A stretch of DNA of 21,368 nt, from assembly GCA_050945275.1 (NCBI GenBank), contig JBMNSQ010000016.1, positions 1 to 21,368 of the forward strand. The letters are read 5' to 3'. The notes beneath the pieces were generated by a model. That model was not told the origin of the DNA. It ran no database searches and was given only the letters and a program-made list of their open reading frames with translations. This stretch comes from JAAYWY01 sp050945275 (lineage in GTDB: Bacteria > Bacillota > DTU030 > DUMP01). Every line of letters starts with the position of its first letter. The first letter of the stretch is position 1. The position numbers and the translations under genes were made by a program. Shown here piece after piece: positions 1 to 7,556 of the stretch.

Positions 1-1304
1 GTTTTTTTATCGAGGCGAGTATCAATCATACGCACTAATTCGTAGGCATGATCACCGACTCGTTCTAAATCGTTCACCACGTGCAATAAGCCGGTGAGTC
101 GTCTCGAGGAGCTACTATCTAATCCTTGTTGGGAAATAGCAGCGAGAAAGGTAGTGATTTCCATCTCTAGGTGGTCAACAATCTCTTCTTTTTGTTCAAC
201 TAATTCAACTGATTTATTGTTGGGCTCATAGATACTAGCCATAGCATCTTCCAGGCTGGCCTTTGCCAGTTCACCCATACGAACCATTTCCCTAGTAACT
301 TGGCTTAGAGCAATGTTAACTGGTAAACGGGAAACATGACGGTTGTCTATATACTTTAAACCGCGCTCAAGAACTACGTCTTCTCCAGGTAGTAAAGCTC
401 TTACGAAATTGACCAGCCATCCCATAAAAGGTAAGAAGATGATAGTATTAATAATGTTAAACAGCGTGTGCGCGTTAGCAATCTGACGGGGTAAATCGGA
501 TCCTATGACTTGTACCAGTGCTACGAATGACTTCAGAAAGGGTAGAGCGATTATTGACCCGATCGTATTGAACAGGAAATGGATTAAAGCAGCCCGTTTT
601 GCGTTAAGGGATGTTCCAACACTAGCTAACAAAGCAGTTAAGGTAGTACCAATATTGCTACCTAAGACCAATCCCATAGCTGCTGTTAAACCAATAATCT
701 CCTGTCCCGCCAAAGCGATGGTCATACCAATGGTGGCGCTGCTAGCCTGGATAATACCGGTCATCATTGCTCCGATAAGCACCCCAATTATCGGGTGAGT
801 ACCCATAGTGGCCATTAAATTATAAAAAAAAGGATTATCCCTTAGCGGCTCTACACTTCCTGACATTATGTTCATGCCTAAAAACACCATGCCAAATCCT
901 AAAACAACCTCTCCTAACGTTTTGCCCCGAGGTTGACGAGCCAAGAAAAAAAGTAAAAACCCTATACCAATAGCGGGTAATGCTAATTCGTTTAAGTTAA
1001 GTGCTACCAATTGGGTGGTAATAGTGGTACCGATGTTGGCTCCAAAAATGACACCGACAGCCTGTCCTAAAGAAAGTAAGCCGGCATCAACAAAGCTCAC
1101 GACCATTACTGTGGCCGCACTACTGCTTTGGATTAAAACAGTAATGCCTATGCCAACAATAATTCCCATCAAAGGTGAATTAGTAAGGAGTTCTAAGATA
1201 TGCCGTAGCCTCTTTCCGGCCGCTTTCTCTAGTCCTTCACCCATCATATGAACGCCAAACAAGAACAACCCCGTACCGCCCAGAAGTCCCCACAGGAATT
1301 CCAG
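1..1304 (-). CDS. Na/Pi cotransporter family protein with PhoU-like C-terminus (3' end cut off)
   Basis: Membrane protein of the sodium-dependent phosphate symporter (NptA/PNaS) family, probably importing phosphate or another anion with Na+. The 434 visible codons show the two inverted membrane repeats of the family: a QSSSA motif at residues 59-63 with GANIGTT at 88-94, and QASSA at 186-190 with GSNIGTT at 215-221, each surrounded by hydrophobic helices. From about residue 330 the sequence is charged and helical and resembles a PhoU-type domain (for example NDLERVGDHA near 420); the stop lies beyond base 1. Family members are usually about 530-560 residues, so roughly 100 residues are missing. 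The start is unusual. The only near-cognate codon after an in-frame TGA is CTG at 1304-1302, placed 8 bases after a strong AGGGGAGG. The first in-frame ATG is 19 codons later, inside the first membrane helix. The gene has its own promoter. Family call is firm; substrate is inferred. Confidence 0.9.
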   Translation of the reverse strand, partial: MEFLWGLLGGTGLFLFGVHMMGEGLEKAAGKRLRHILELLTNSPLMGIIVGIGITVLIQSSSAATVMVVSFVDAGLLSLGQAVGVIFGANIGTTITTQLVALNLNELALPAIGIGFLLFFLARQPRGKTLGEVVLGFGMVFLGMNIMSGSVEPLRDNPFFYNLMATMGTHPIIGVLIGAMMTGIIQASSATIGMTIALAGQEIIGLTAAMGLVLGSNIGTTLTALLASVGTSLNAKRAALIHFLFNTIGSIIALPFLKSFVALVQVIGSDLPRQIANAHTLFNIINTIIFLPFMGWLVNFVRALLPGEDVVLERGLKYIDNRHVSRLPVNIALSQVTREMVRMGELAKASLEDAMASIYEPNNKSVELVEQKEEIVDHLEMEITTFLAAISQQGLDSSSSRRLTGLLHVVNDLERVGDHAYELVRMIDTRLDKK

Positions 1305-1337
1305 ATTGTAAACCTCCCCTCATATGACTCGCTTTTT

Positions 1338-1346
1338 ATTATAACA
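1338..1346 (-). promoter_or_regulatory. Extended -10 promoter of the Na/Pi transporter gene
   Basis: The minus strand reads TGTTATAAT, a perfect sigma-A -10 hexamer preceded by the TGn extension. No good -35 hexamer is present at 16-18 bases upstream, as expected for extended -10 promoters. A start point near 1331 would give a leader of about 26 bases containing the AGGGGAGG ribosome binding site. Predicted from sequence only. Confidence 0.6.
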
Positions 1347-1387
1347 ATAAACCACACTGGGCGGTAGGGGTGTCAGTATAAAAGGTC

Positions 1388-1609
1388 TTACTTAGGATCA
1401 AAGGTCACAACGGCTCCAGGAAATAAAGTCGGGTCTAAGTAATCGGAGGGATTGGTACTTATTACGCGTACAACACTAGCGTGTGTGGAATCTTTTTTCT
1501 CTACCAAGACTTTTCGACCACGAACTGAGATTTCTTCGTAGGAAGGACTAAATTCTTCATTGCCAGCCAAAACTAGTTCTAATGGCAGGGGGGTATACAA
1601 AAAACTCAT
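1388..1609 (-). CDS. YlzJ-like protein
   Basis: Small protein of 73 residues resembling the YlzJ-like family of spore-forming Firmicutes; its function is not known. The family's opening (YTPLPLELVL at residues 6-15) and its later core (VVRVISTNPSDYLDP near 47-61) are recognisable. There is no signal peptide and no membrane segment. The ATG start overlaps the tepA stop by 4 bases (ATGA), so the two genes are probably translationally coupled. In Bacillus the ylzJ gene is also next to tepA (ymfB), which supports the call. No terminator is obvious between its stop and the promoter of the Na/Pi gene. Confidence 0.8.
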   Translation of the reverse strand: MSFLYTPLPLELVLAGNEEFSPSYEEISVRGRKVLVEKKDSTHASVVRVISTNPSDYLDPTLFPGAVVTFDPK

Positions 1610-2424
1610 TGAATATGCCCCCCAATTGCCTGTCCACGCTCGGAAATCAGTTCCTTGAGCTTTCGTAAGGCATCTTCGATGCCGCCTTCACCGTCTACTA
1701 GCCCTACTTCAACCGCTTCTTTACCCACCAAGACGGTGCCAATATCCCGAGCTAGCTCGCCAGTTCTAAACATTAGCTCCCGAAACTTATCGTGCGATAC
1801 CCGCGAATGCTTAGTAACAAATCTAACAACCCGGTCTTGCATTTTATCCAGATATTCGTACGTTTGCGGTACACCGATAACCAAACCGTTCAAGCGTATG
1901 GGGTGAATTGTCATGGTTGCCGTAGCGGCAATAAAGGAATAGTCGGCGCTAACGGCTATCGGAACACCAATGCTATGACCTCCACCTAAAATTAGAGATA
2001 CGGTAGGCTTGCTTAAACTTACAATCATCTCGGCAATAGCGAGACCCGCTTCTACATCCCCTCCCACGGTATTTAAAATGATTAACAATCCCGCTATCTT
2101 TGGATTCTGCTCTATAGCTACTAATTGAGGAATAATATGTTCGTATTTGGTCGTCTTGTTTTGTGGCGGAAGTACCAGATGCCCTTCAATTTGACCTACG
2201 ATAGTCATGCAGTGAATATCGCTGTCGGGTTGTTCAGGAAGAGCTAGTTGTCCAAGCTCCTGCAAATTACTAGCCGGAGTTCCGGTTGGCTGGGGAGCTG
2301 ACCCCGGAGTTAGCTGCGGGGTAGGATGCGGAGTCTGAGGCTGCTGTTCGTTAAGCCGCAGCTTATCCGGTGTTGTCCAGGGCCAAGTTGGAAAAAGGCT
2401 TTGAGGAAGATACTGATTGTTCAA
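1606..2424 (-). CDS. tepA: ClpP-class serine protease, TepA (translocation-enhancing protein) family
   Basis: ClpP/SppA-fold serine peptidase of the TepA (YmfB) type, a cytoplasmic family linked in Bacillus to protein secretion and degradation of small acid-soluble spore proteins. Counting from the TTG start, the catalytic residues are all present: Ser151 in GGGHSIG, His174 in MTIHP and Asp227 in ARDIG. The core (about residues 70-260) follows a long Pro/Gln/Thr-rich, low-complexity N-terminus (about 25-50) without a signal peptide. I chose TTG at 2424 because GGGAGG lies 10 bases upstream. A GTG at 2457 would add 11 residues but has no ribosome binding site and overlaps a 13-base sequence shared with the RNase J promoter. 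The gene follows the RNase J terminator, so it needs its own promoter, which I could not identify with confidence. Confidence 0.85.
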   Translation of the reverse strand: MNNQYLPQSLFPTWPWTTPDKLRLNEQQPQTPHPTPQLTPGSAPQPTGTPASNLQELGQLALPEQPDSDIHCMTIVGQIEGHLVLPPQNKTTKYEHIIPQLVAIEQNPKIAGLLIILNTVGGDVEAGLAIAEMIVSLSKPTVSLILGGGHSIGVPIAVSADYSFIAATATMTIHPIRLNGLVIGVPQTYEYLDKMQDRVVRFVTKHSRVSHDKFRELMFRTGELARDIGTVLVGKEAVEVGLVDGEGGIEDALRKLKELISERGQAIGGHIQ

Positions 2425-2456
2425 TTTAACTAAGCCTCCCAGTCTAATGCTGTCCA

Positions 2457-2469
2457 CTAGCGCGGTATT
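2457..2469 (-). repeat. 13-base sequence AATACCGCGCTAG, copy 1 (upstream of tepA)
   Basis: The minus strand reads AATACCGCGCTAG just before the tepA start region. An identical 13-mer on the same strand lies in the RNase J promoter spacer at 4363-4375. It may be a shared regulator site, or chance. Confidence 0.35.
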
Positions 2470-2558
2470 TTCTAAAATAACCTAAGGCAAAGGCGCGAGG
2501 GATGCGTGTTTAGTATGAAGCCACAGCAGCAGTAATATACTTAGCGGTAGGTAAAAGG

Positions 2559-2582
2559 AAAAACCCGGCGCAAGAGGCCGGG
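2559..2582 (-). terminator. Intrinsic terminator after the RNase J gene
   Basis: On the minus strand, CCCGGC, a 7-base loop and GCCGGG form a perfect 6-bp GC-rich stem followed by five T residues. The stem begins 5 bases after the TGA stop at 2588-2590. It separates the RNase J gene from tepA. Confidence 0.85.
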
Positions 2583-2587
2583 CAAAA

Positions 2588-4246
2588 TCATACTTCCATT
2601 ATAATAGGGAGAATCATAGGGCGCCGTCGTGTTCGTTCAAACAAGAACCTGCCGAGCACATCACGTACTTGACTCTTTATTGTTGACCATTCGGTAGCTC
2701 CGGAGCTCTGACACTTCTCCACTGCTAGACGTACTTTATCTTTGGCTTCTTCCAATAGCTCTTCTGCTTCACGCACATAAACAAAACCGCGAGACACTAT
2801 ATCAGGACCAGCAACTGCCGTTCCTTTTTCTTTATCCAAAGTAACAACAACTATGATAATACCGTCCTGAGAAAGCTGTTTGCGATCCCGTAACACAATA
2901 TTACCGACGTCGCCTACCCCTAAACCGTCTACTAGAACCTTACCGGCGGTAACTCGCCCACCTAGGCGAACTTTTTCTGATGTAAATTCCAGGCTATCAC
3001 CATTTTCAATGACAAAAACATTGTCAGAAGGCATACCCACTTGCTGGGCAATGCGAGCATGCCATACTAACTGTCGATATTCACCATGGATAGGGACAAA
3101 AAAGCGAGGCTGTATCAGATTCAACATTAATTTTAATTCCTGTCTGCAGGCGTGACCAAATGGATGGCGCCAGGATGTAAGTTCGGGGTATACCTCCGCT
3201 CCTATTTTGAACAAATTGTCAATATGTCGAGCAACTGTTTTTTCGCTTCCCGGGCCGGGTGGTGCTACCAATACTACTGTATCTCCCGGTTGAACAGCTA
3301 TTGTTGGCTGATCACCGCAATGACGAGGAGCAGTAGGCTCAAGACTATCAAATCCAGATACAACAATTACCTGCTCCTCTGGTTGCAACGAATCTGTTTT
3401 AGGATCAAATAAGGCTGACGAGGGAAAAGTCAAATGACCGATCTGTCGTGCTAGATCTAGCAGCTCAATACCATTTTCCCAGGCAATATGTGTACGACGA
3501 CCAAAAATTGTAGCCGTATTAATTACCTGCTGAAGACGATATAAACTAGCACCGTATCCAACCATGATTACCCGTCCCTTAGCCGATTGCAAAATACTGC
3601 GAATAGCCGCATCCGTGTCCCGTTCAGATGGAGAATAACCGGCCACTTCTGCGTTAGCACTGTCGGACAAAAGTAAGAATACCCCTTCACGACCCAGCTC
3701 CGCCAAACGATGAATGTCCGTAAAGTGGCCATTAGGGGGAGTTTGATCGAAATGAAAATCCCCTGTGTGAACAACTTTTCCGCAAGGAGTAGACAGAGCT
3801 ACAGCAGCAGCTCCCGGTAACGTGTGGCTAACAGTTATCAATTCGGCCTTAATGCCACCTAAAGCCGCCTGCTCCCCAGGGTTTACACGCTTTAGGTTAG
3901 CGTTTACCATCCCTGCGTTCTTTAGCATAGACCGAGCAATACCGATTGTAATCGGCGTCCCAATAACAGGGACCGGTATTTGCCTTAGTAAATATGGTAA
4001 GGCCCCAATATGCCCTTCGTGACCGTGAGTTAAGATAATACCTCTTAACTTATCACGCTTTTCAAGAAGGTAGGTCAAATCCGGAATAACAAGATCAATT
4101 CCCAGATGCTCCTCATCAGGTATCATAAACCCACAATCGATGGCGACAATATCGCGTTCGGTTTCCAAAAGGAGCATGTTTTTACCCCTTTCCCCTACTC
4201 CGCCCAAGGGAATAAGGGTAATTTTGTCTTTTGCGCTTAGGGTCAA
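2588..4246 (-). CDS. rnj: Ribonuclease J-family protein with altered active-site motifs
   Basis: Metallo-beta-lactamase/beta-CASP RNase of the RNase J family, which carries out 5'-3' exonuclease and endonuclease steps in mRNA decay and rRNA maturation. It has 552 residues, the usual length. The metallo-beta-lactamase part opens with IPLGGVGERGKN (12-23), followed by a beta-CASP insert and the family's C-terminal domain (about 450-552). Several key motifs deviate. HxHxDH is HGHEGH (His74, His76, Gly78, His79), so the metal-binding Asp is Gly. The usual HSIPD is HTLPG (141-145). The usual TGSQGEP is SGFDSLEP (297-304). The FASN-type motif is GYGASLYR (230-237). His141, Asp163, His365 and His387 remain. 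TTG at 4246 is chosen because AGGAGGT sits 6 bases upstream; an upstream GTG at 4291 lies in a terminator-like hairpin. The position after dapA matches Bacillus rnjB, whose product, RNase J2, is the weakly active partner. Confidence 0.9.
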   Translation of the reverse strand: MTLSAKDKITLIPLGGVGERGKNMLLLETERDIVAIDCGFMIPDEEHLGIDLVIPDLTYLLEKRDKLRGIILTHGHEGHIGALPYLLRQIPVPVIGTPITIGIARSMLKNAGMVNANLKRVNPGEQAALGGIKAELITVSHTLPGAAAVALSTPCGKVVHTGDFHFDQTPPNGHFTDIHRLAELGREGVFLLLSDSANAEVAGYSPSERDTDAAIRSILQSAKGRVIMVGYGASLYRLQQVINTATIFGRRTHIAWENGIELLDLARQIGHLTFPSSALFDPKTDSLQPEEQVIVVSGFDSLEPTAPRHCGDQPTIAVQPGDTVVLVAPPGPGSEKTVARHIDNLFKIGAEVYPELTSWRHPFGHACRQELKLMLNLIQPRFFVPIHGEYRQLVWHARIAQQVGMPSDNVFVIENGDSLEFTSEKVRLGGRVTAGKVLVDGLGVGDVGNIVLRDRKQLSQDGIIIVVVTLDKEKGTAVAGPDIVSRGFVYVREAEELLEEAKDKVRLAVEKCQSSGATEWSTIKSQVRDVLGRFLFERTRRRPMILPIIMEV

Positions 4247-4273
4247 GTGCGCACCTCCTAGATTGTTAACATG

Positions 4274-4298
4274 AAAAATCCCTGGGGCCACCAGGGAT
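4274..4298 (-). terminator. Terminator-like hairpin in the RNase J leader (possible attenuator)
   Basis: The minus strand shows ATCCCTGG, a 5-base loop and CCAGGGAT (perfect 8-bp stem), followed by a run of T. It lies downstream of the predicted RNase J promoter and upstream of the gene's ribosome binding site, so it either ends dapA-operon read-through or attenuates RNase J transcription, or both. Confidence 0.7.
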
Positions 4299-4349
4299 AA
4301 AAGTAGAACTTTGATATCACACTGTTCCCGCTCTGTAGCCTCTCGGTAT

Positions 4350-4379
4350 ATTATACCCTTAGCTAGCGCGGTATTACAA
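4350..4379 (-). promoter_or_regulatory. Sigma-A-type promoter of the RNase J gene
   Basis: The minus strand has TTGTAA (4379-4374), an 18-base spacer and TATAAT (4355-4350), placed immediately after the dapA stop. The -10 lies inside a perfect inverted repeat, GGTATA-A-TATACC (4345-4357), and the spacer carries a 13-mer also found before tepA. The predicted start point is near 4343. Confidence 0.6.
4363..4375 (-). repeat. 13-base sequence AATACCGCGCTAG, copy 2 (RNase J promoter spacer)
   Basis: Identical on the minus strand to 2457-2469. It lies between the -35 and -10 elements of the predicted RNase J promoter, a classic operator position. Confidence 0.35.
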
Positions 4380-4384
4380 GCTGG

Positions 4385-5272
4385 CTAAACAAGATCAGCT
4401 TCTTCTAAAATTGACTTCAAGTATGCTTCTTCCTTTTCTGTAAGAGCCATTAGAGGGAGTCTCAAATTACCAACCGGGAATCCCATAAGTTTAAGTCCTG
4501 CTTTCACTGGAGCTGGGCTAGTGGTAAAAAATAAGCCTTTCATAACTGGGAAATATTTTAAATGGATATCTCTTGCCCGTTGCCAGTCACCTTGACTAAA
4601 GCTGCCTATCATGTCTCTCATCTGACCCGCAATCAGATGTGAAGCAACCGAGACAATCCCTTTGGCTCCCACAGATAACATAGGTAAGGTTAAGCTATCA
4701 TCGCCACTGTACACATCAAAACCCGCTGGCGCACGGCGGCATATTTCCGACACTTGGTCTAAATCACCGCTTGCTTCTTTAACAGCCACAATATTGGGTA
4801 CATCATTGGCTAGCCGTATTACAGTGTCTGCATCAATATTACGACTGGTGCGACCAGGAACGTTGTAAATCATTACCGGCAGAGAAGTCGCCTCGGCCAC
4901 GGTCTTAAAGTGTTCATACAAGGCATTCTGCGGCGGCTTGTTGTAATAAGGCGTAACCAGTAAAATGGCGTCACCGCCCACTTCTTGGGCTTTTTTTGTT
5001 AAAGCTACACTATCTGCAGTATCATTAGAGCCCGTTCCTAACATCACCGGCACGCGTCCACGAACTCTTTTTACAACAGTTTCCCAAAGAGCAACCTTTT
5101 CGTCAGTTGTAAGCACAGGCGATTCTCCGGTTGTGCCTGTGACTAATAACCCATCAGAACCCATATCAATCAAACGATCAGCTAGCTCGGCCATCTTTTC
5201 CAGATCTAGTTTAAGATCATCAGTAAAAGGAGTTACCATGGCAGTAATAACCGTACCTAAATCCGTCGTCAC
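4385..5272 (-). CDS. dapA: 4-hydroxy-tetrahydrodipicolinate synthase
   Basis: Condenses pyruvate with aspartate semialdehyde, the first step committed to diaminopimelate and lysine, in the cytoplasm. It is a 295-residue TIM-barrel protein of normal family length. Visible active-site features are TGTTGE (45-50), Tyr136 and Arg141 in YNVPGR, and the Schiff-base lysine Lys165 in VAVKEASGD. GTG at 5272 is chosen because AAGGAGGT lies 7 bases upstream. Only 13 bases separate it from dapG, and it is the last gene of the dapB-asd-dapG-dapA block. The promoter of the next gene begins 1-2 codons beyond its stop. Confidence 0.97.
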   Translation of the reverse strand: MTTDLGTVITAMVTPFTDDLKLDLEKMAELADRLIDMGSDGLLVTGTTGESPVLTTDEKVALWETVVKRVRGRVPVMLGTGSNDTADSVALTKKAQEVGGDAILLVTPYYNKPPQNALYEHFKTVAEATSLPVMIYNVPGRTSRNIDADTVIRLANDVPNIVAVKEASGDLDQVSEICRRAPAGFDVYSGDDSLTLPMLSVGAKGIVSVASHLIAGQMRDMIGSFSQGDWQRARDIHLKYFPVMKGLFFTTSPAPVKAGLKLMGFPVGNLRLPLMALTEKEEAYLKSILEEADLV

Positions 5273-5285
5273 AAGCTATACCTCC

Positions 5286-6503
5286 TTATTTTCCTAATGC
5301 GAAGCCTTCGTGCAGAGCACGAAGAGATTCCAGTGTATCTTCTGCCCGTACTAGGCAGGAAATAGTGGCATGTGAGTCTGACGTTTGCAATATTTCTATG
5401 CCGGAACTATTTAACACTTCTACCACCCTAGCCATTACACCGGGCACACCTCTCATGCCAGCCCCAACCACAGATACTTTGGCTAAACCCGAAGTTACCT
5501 CCGCTTCAAATCCCTCTTGCTCTAATGCTTGGGTAGCTTTGGGGAGGTCTCTTTCGGCAACAGTAAAGATTTTTATCTCCGGAAAAACGTTAATAATATC
5601 AATACTAACTCCTTTAGCAGCCAAAGATCGAAATAGTGCTGTCTCTTGGTGTTTATCTTGTGCCGGAAGTCTTACCTTGATTTGAGCAATATTGGGGAGA
5701 TGGGTGATACCTGTGATAAGACGATCAGGCCCAAGTTTTAGTCTTCCGGGGCAATGAATCCCTCTTGTAACTAAGGTTCCGCTGGCATCGGAAAAGGTTG
5801 ACCGAACTCTAAGTGGTATGTTGTACTGCATGGCCAGCTCCAAAGCTCGTGGATGGATAATCTTGGCCCCTTGGTAGGCTAATTGAGCGACTTCTTCGTA
5901 CGTAACCACATCAAGCGTGTGGGCTTCTCCTACCAAACGCGGATCAGCTGTCATAACACCATCCACATCAGTAAAGATTTCCACCGCTTCCGCTCCTAAA
6001 GCAGCCCCAATGGCAGCTGCTGTGGTATCGCTACCCCCGCGTCCCAAAGTCGTGATTTCTCCAGTAGGTGTCCGGCCCTGAAAACCAGCGACTATCGGTA
6101 CATAACCTTCCTTTAGCGCACCCAGCAAAGGTTCCGGTAATACCTCAATTATACGGGCGTCTCCAAATTCAGCATCAGTGATAACCCCGGCCTGGCCACC
6201 GGTAAAGGCTTGCGCCGCATATCCAGTCTTATTTAACAAGGCCGAAATCAAGGTGCAAGAAATAATTTCTCCGCAAGACAAAAGTAAATCTCGTTCCCGA
6301 CTAGGTACATCCGGTCCTGCTTCGGCCATAAACTCCAACAAGGTGTCCGTAGCATAAGGGTCTCCTTTACGTCCTATGGCTGACAGGACAACAACCGGTG
6401 ACAAACCGTTCTCCTTAGCTTGGATAATACGTCTAATCACTTGCTCCCGTGCCGTTTGCGAGGCAATAGACGTTCCACCAAACTTTTGCACCACTATTTT
6501 CAT
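5286..6503 (-). CDS. dapG: Aspartate kinase (DapG type)
   Basis: Phosphorylates aspartate, the entry step of the aspartate-family pathway. From the ATG at 6503 the protein has 405 residues, matching DapG of Bacillus. The amino-acid kinase domain (about 1-240) carries KFGGTS (7-12) and GRGGSDT (154-160), and two ACT domains occupy about 260-405. A TTG at 6512 would add three residues, but the GAGGAG motif directly abuts it and is 9 bases from the ATG, which I prefer. The gene lies 17 bases after asd and 13 before dapA, consistent with one transcript. In Bacillus the DapG isoenzyme is inhibited by meso-diaminopimelate; a matching control here is inferred from context, not seen. Confidence 0.95.
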   Translation of the reverse strand: MKIVVQKFGGTSIASQTAREQVIRRIIQAKENGLSPVVVLSAIGRKGDPYATDTLLEFMAEAGPDVPSRERDLLLSCGEIISCTLISALLNKTGYAAQAFTGGQAGVITDAEFGDARIIEVLPEPLLGALKEGYVPIVAGFQGRTPTGEITTLGRGGSDTTAAAIGAALGAEAVEIFTDVDGVMTADPRLVGEAHTLDVVTYEEVAQLAYQGAKIIHPRALELAMQYNIPLRVRSTFSDASGTLVTRGIHCPGRLKLGPDRLITGITHLPNIAQIKVRLPAQDKHQETALFRSLAAKGVSIDIINVFPEIKIFTVAERDLPKATQALEQEGFEAEVTSGLAKVSVVGAGMRGVPGVMARVVEVLNSSGIEILQTSDSHATISCLVRAEDTLESLRALHEGFALGK

Positions 6504-6520
6504 GGGTGACAACTCCTCTT

Positions 6521-7531
6521 TTACAATAAGCCCTCGCTAACTAGAAGCTCAGCAACTTGAACAGCGTTTAAAGCGGCACCTTTGCGCACGTTATCGGCTA
6601 CAACCCATAAATTTAATCCATTATCAATACTAAAATCCTCTCTAATGCGCCCGACAAAGACTTCATCTCGTCCGGCAGCCATAATAGGCAGTGGATACTG
6701 CAACTTAGAAGGATTGTCGATTACACAAATACCGGGCGCTTCTTGTAGGATCTTGCGAGCATCCCCAGGACTAAGCTTATGCTCAGTTTCGATGTTCAGC
6801 GCCTCCGAATGAGCGTAAGTAACTGGCACACGTACTGTAGTCGCCGTAACTGCGATAGTGTCGTCAAGAACCTTTTTGGTTTCCCGAGTCATTTTCCACT
6901 CTTCAAGACTGTATCCGGTGCTATCGAATACATCAATGTGAGGTAGCACATTAAAAGCTATTTGATAAGGATAAACCGTCGCCTGTACTTCTTTCCCTTC
7001 CAATAATTTCTGACTTTGATCATTAAGTTCAGTGATGGCATTAAGTCCAGTGCCAGACACAGCTTGGTAGGTTGAAACTACCACCCGCTTAATTTTTGCC
7101 CGGTCATGAAGTGGTTTTAGAACTACCAGCATCTGAATTGTGGAGCAATTAGGATTAGCAATCAGTCCCCGATGGTTTTTTACAGCTTCCGGATTAACTT
7201 CGGGAACTATTAGAGGTACTTCCGGATCCAGCCGAAAAGCACTGCTGTTGTCCACCACTACCACTCCACGTTTGACCGCCTCAGGAACCAATTGGCGAGA
7301 AATATCACCACCGGCTGAAAACAACGCCAAATCTACACCGCTAAAAGCTTCCGGCTTTGCTTCTTTGATAGTAACAGCTTCATTATTAAACATGATCTGT
7401 TGACCGGCAGAGCGAGAAGATGCCAAAGGCACAAGAGTATCCACGGGGAAACTGCGTTCTTCCAATATTCTTAGCATTGTTTGGCCTACCGCTCCAGTTG
7501 CTCCGACCACCGCTACTGTATATTTTTTCAC
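6521..7531 (-). CDS. asd: Aspartate-semialdehyde dehydrogenase
   Basis: NADPH-dependent reduction of aspartyl phosphate to aspartate semialdehyde, the branch-point substrate for DapA. It has 336 residues, usual for the family. The nucleotide-binding GATGAVG lies at 10-16, the catalytic cysteine Cys129 in NPNCSTIQ, and the catalytic-site Arg234 and His241 in RVPVTYAHSE. GRDEVFVGRIRED near the C-terminus is also typical. GTG at 7531 has GGAGGG 7 bases upstream; an overlapping ATG is out of frame and closes at once. Only 25 bases separate it from dapB, filled by the ribosome binding site. Confidence 0.97.
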   Translation of the reverse strand: MKKYTVAVVGATGAVGQTMLRILEERSFPVDTLVPLASSRSAGQQIMFNNEAVTIKEAKPEAFSGVDLALFSAGGDISRQLVPEAVKRGVVVVDNSSAFRLDPEVPLIVPEVNPEAVKNHRGLIANPNCSTIQMLVVLKPLHDRAKIKRVVVSTYQAVSGTGLNAITELNDQSQKLLEGKEVQATVYPYQIAFNVLPHIDVFDSTGYSLEEWKMTRETKKVLDDTIAVTATTVRVPVTYAHSEALNIETEHKLSPGDARKILQEAPGICVIDNPSKLQYPLPIMAAGRDEVFVGRIREDFSIDNGLNLWVVADNVRKGAALNAVQVAELLVSEGLL

Positions 7532-7556
7532 TGCATTACCCTCCGCTTGATGAAAA

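Noticed and set aside
505..1251. Plus-strand open frames opposite the Na/Pi transporter gene
   Set aside because: They are antisense shadows of a long, clearly recognisable minus-strand gene and show no domain or ribosome binding site.
2470..2558. Promoter for tepA (TATATT and TTGCCT candidates)
   Set aside because: Neither hexamer has a partner at normal spacing. A promoter is expected here because a terminator lies upstream, but the sequence does not show which.
4247..4291. Upstream GTG start for the RNase J gene
   Set aside because: It would start in a terminator-like hairpin without a binding site; TTG at 4246 has AGGAGGT at ideal distance and matches the family N-terminus.
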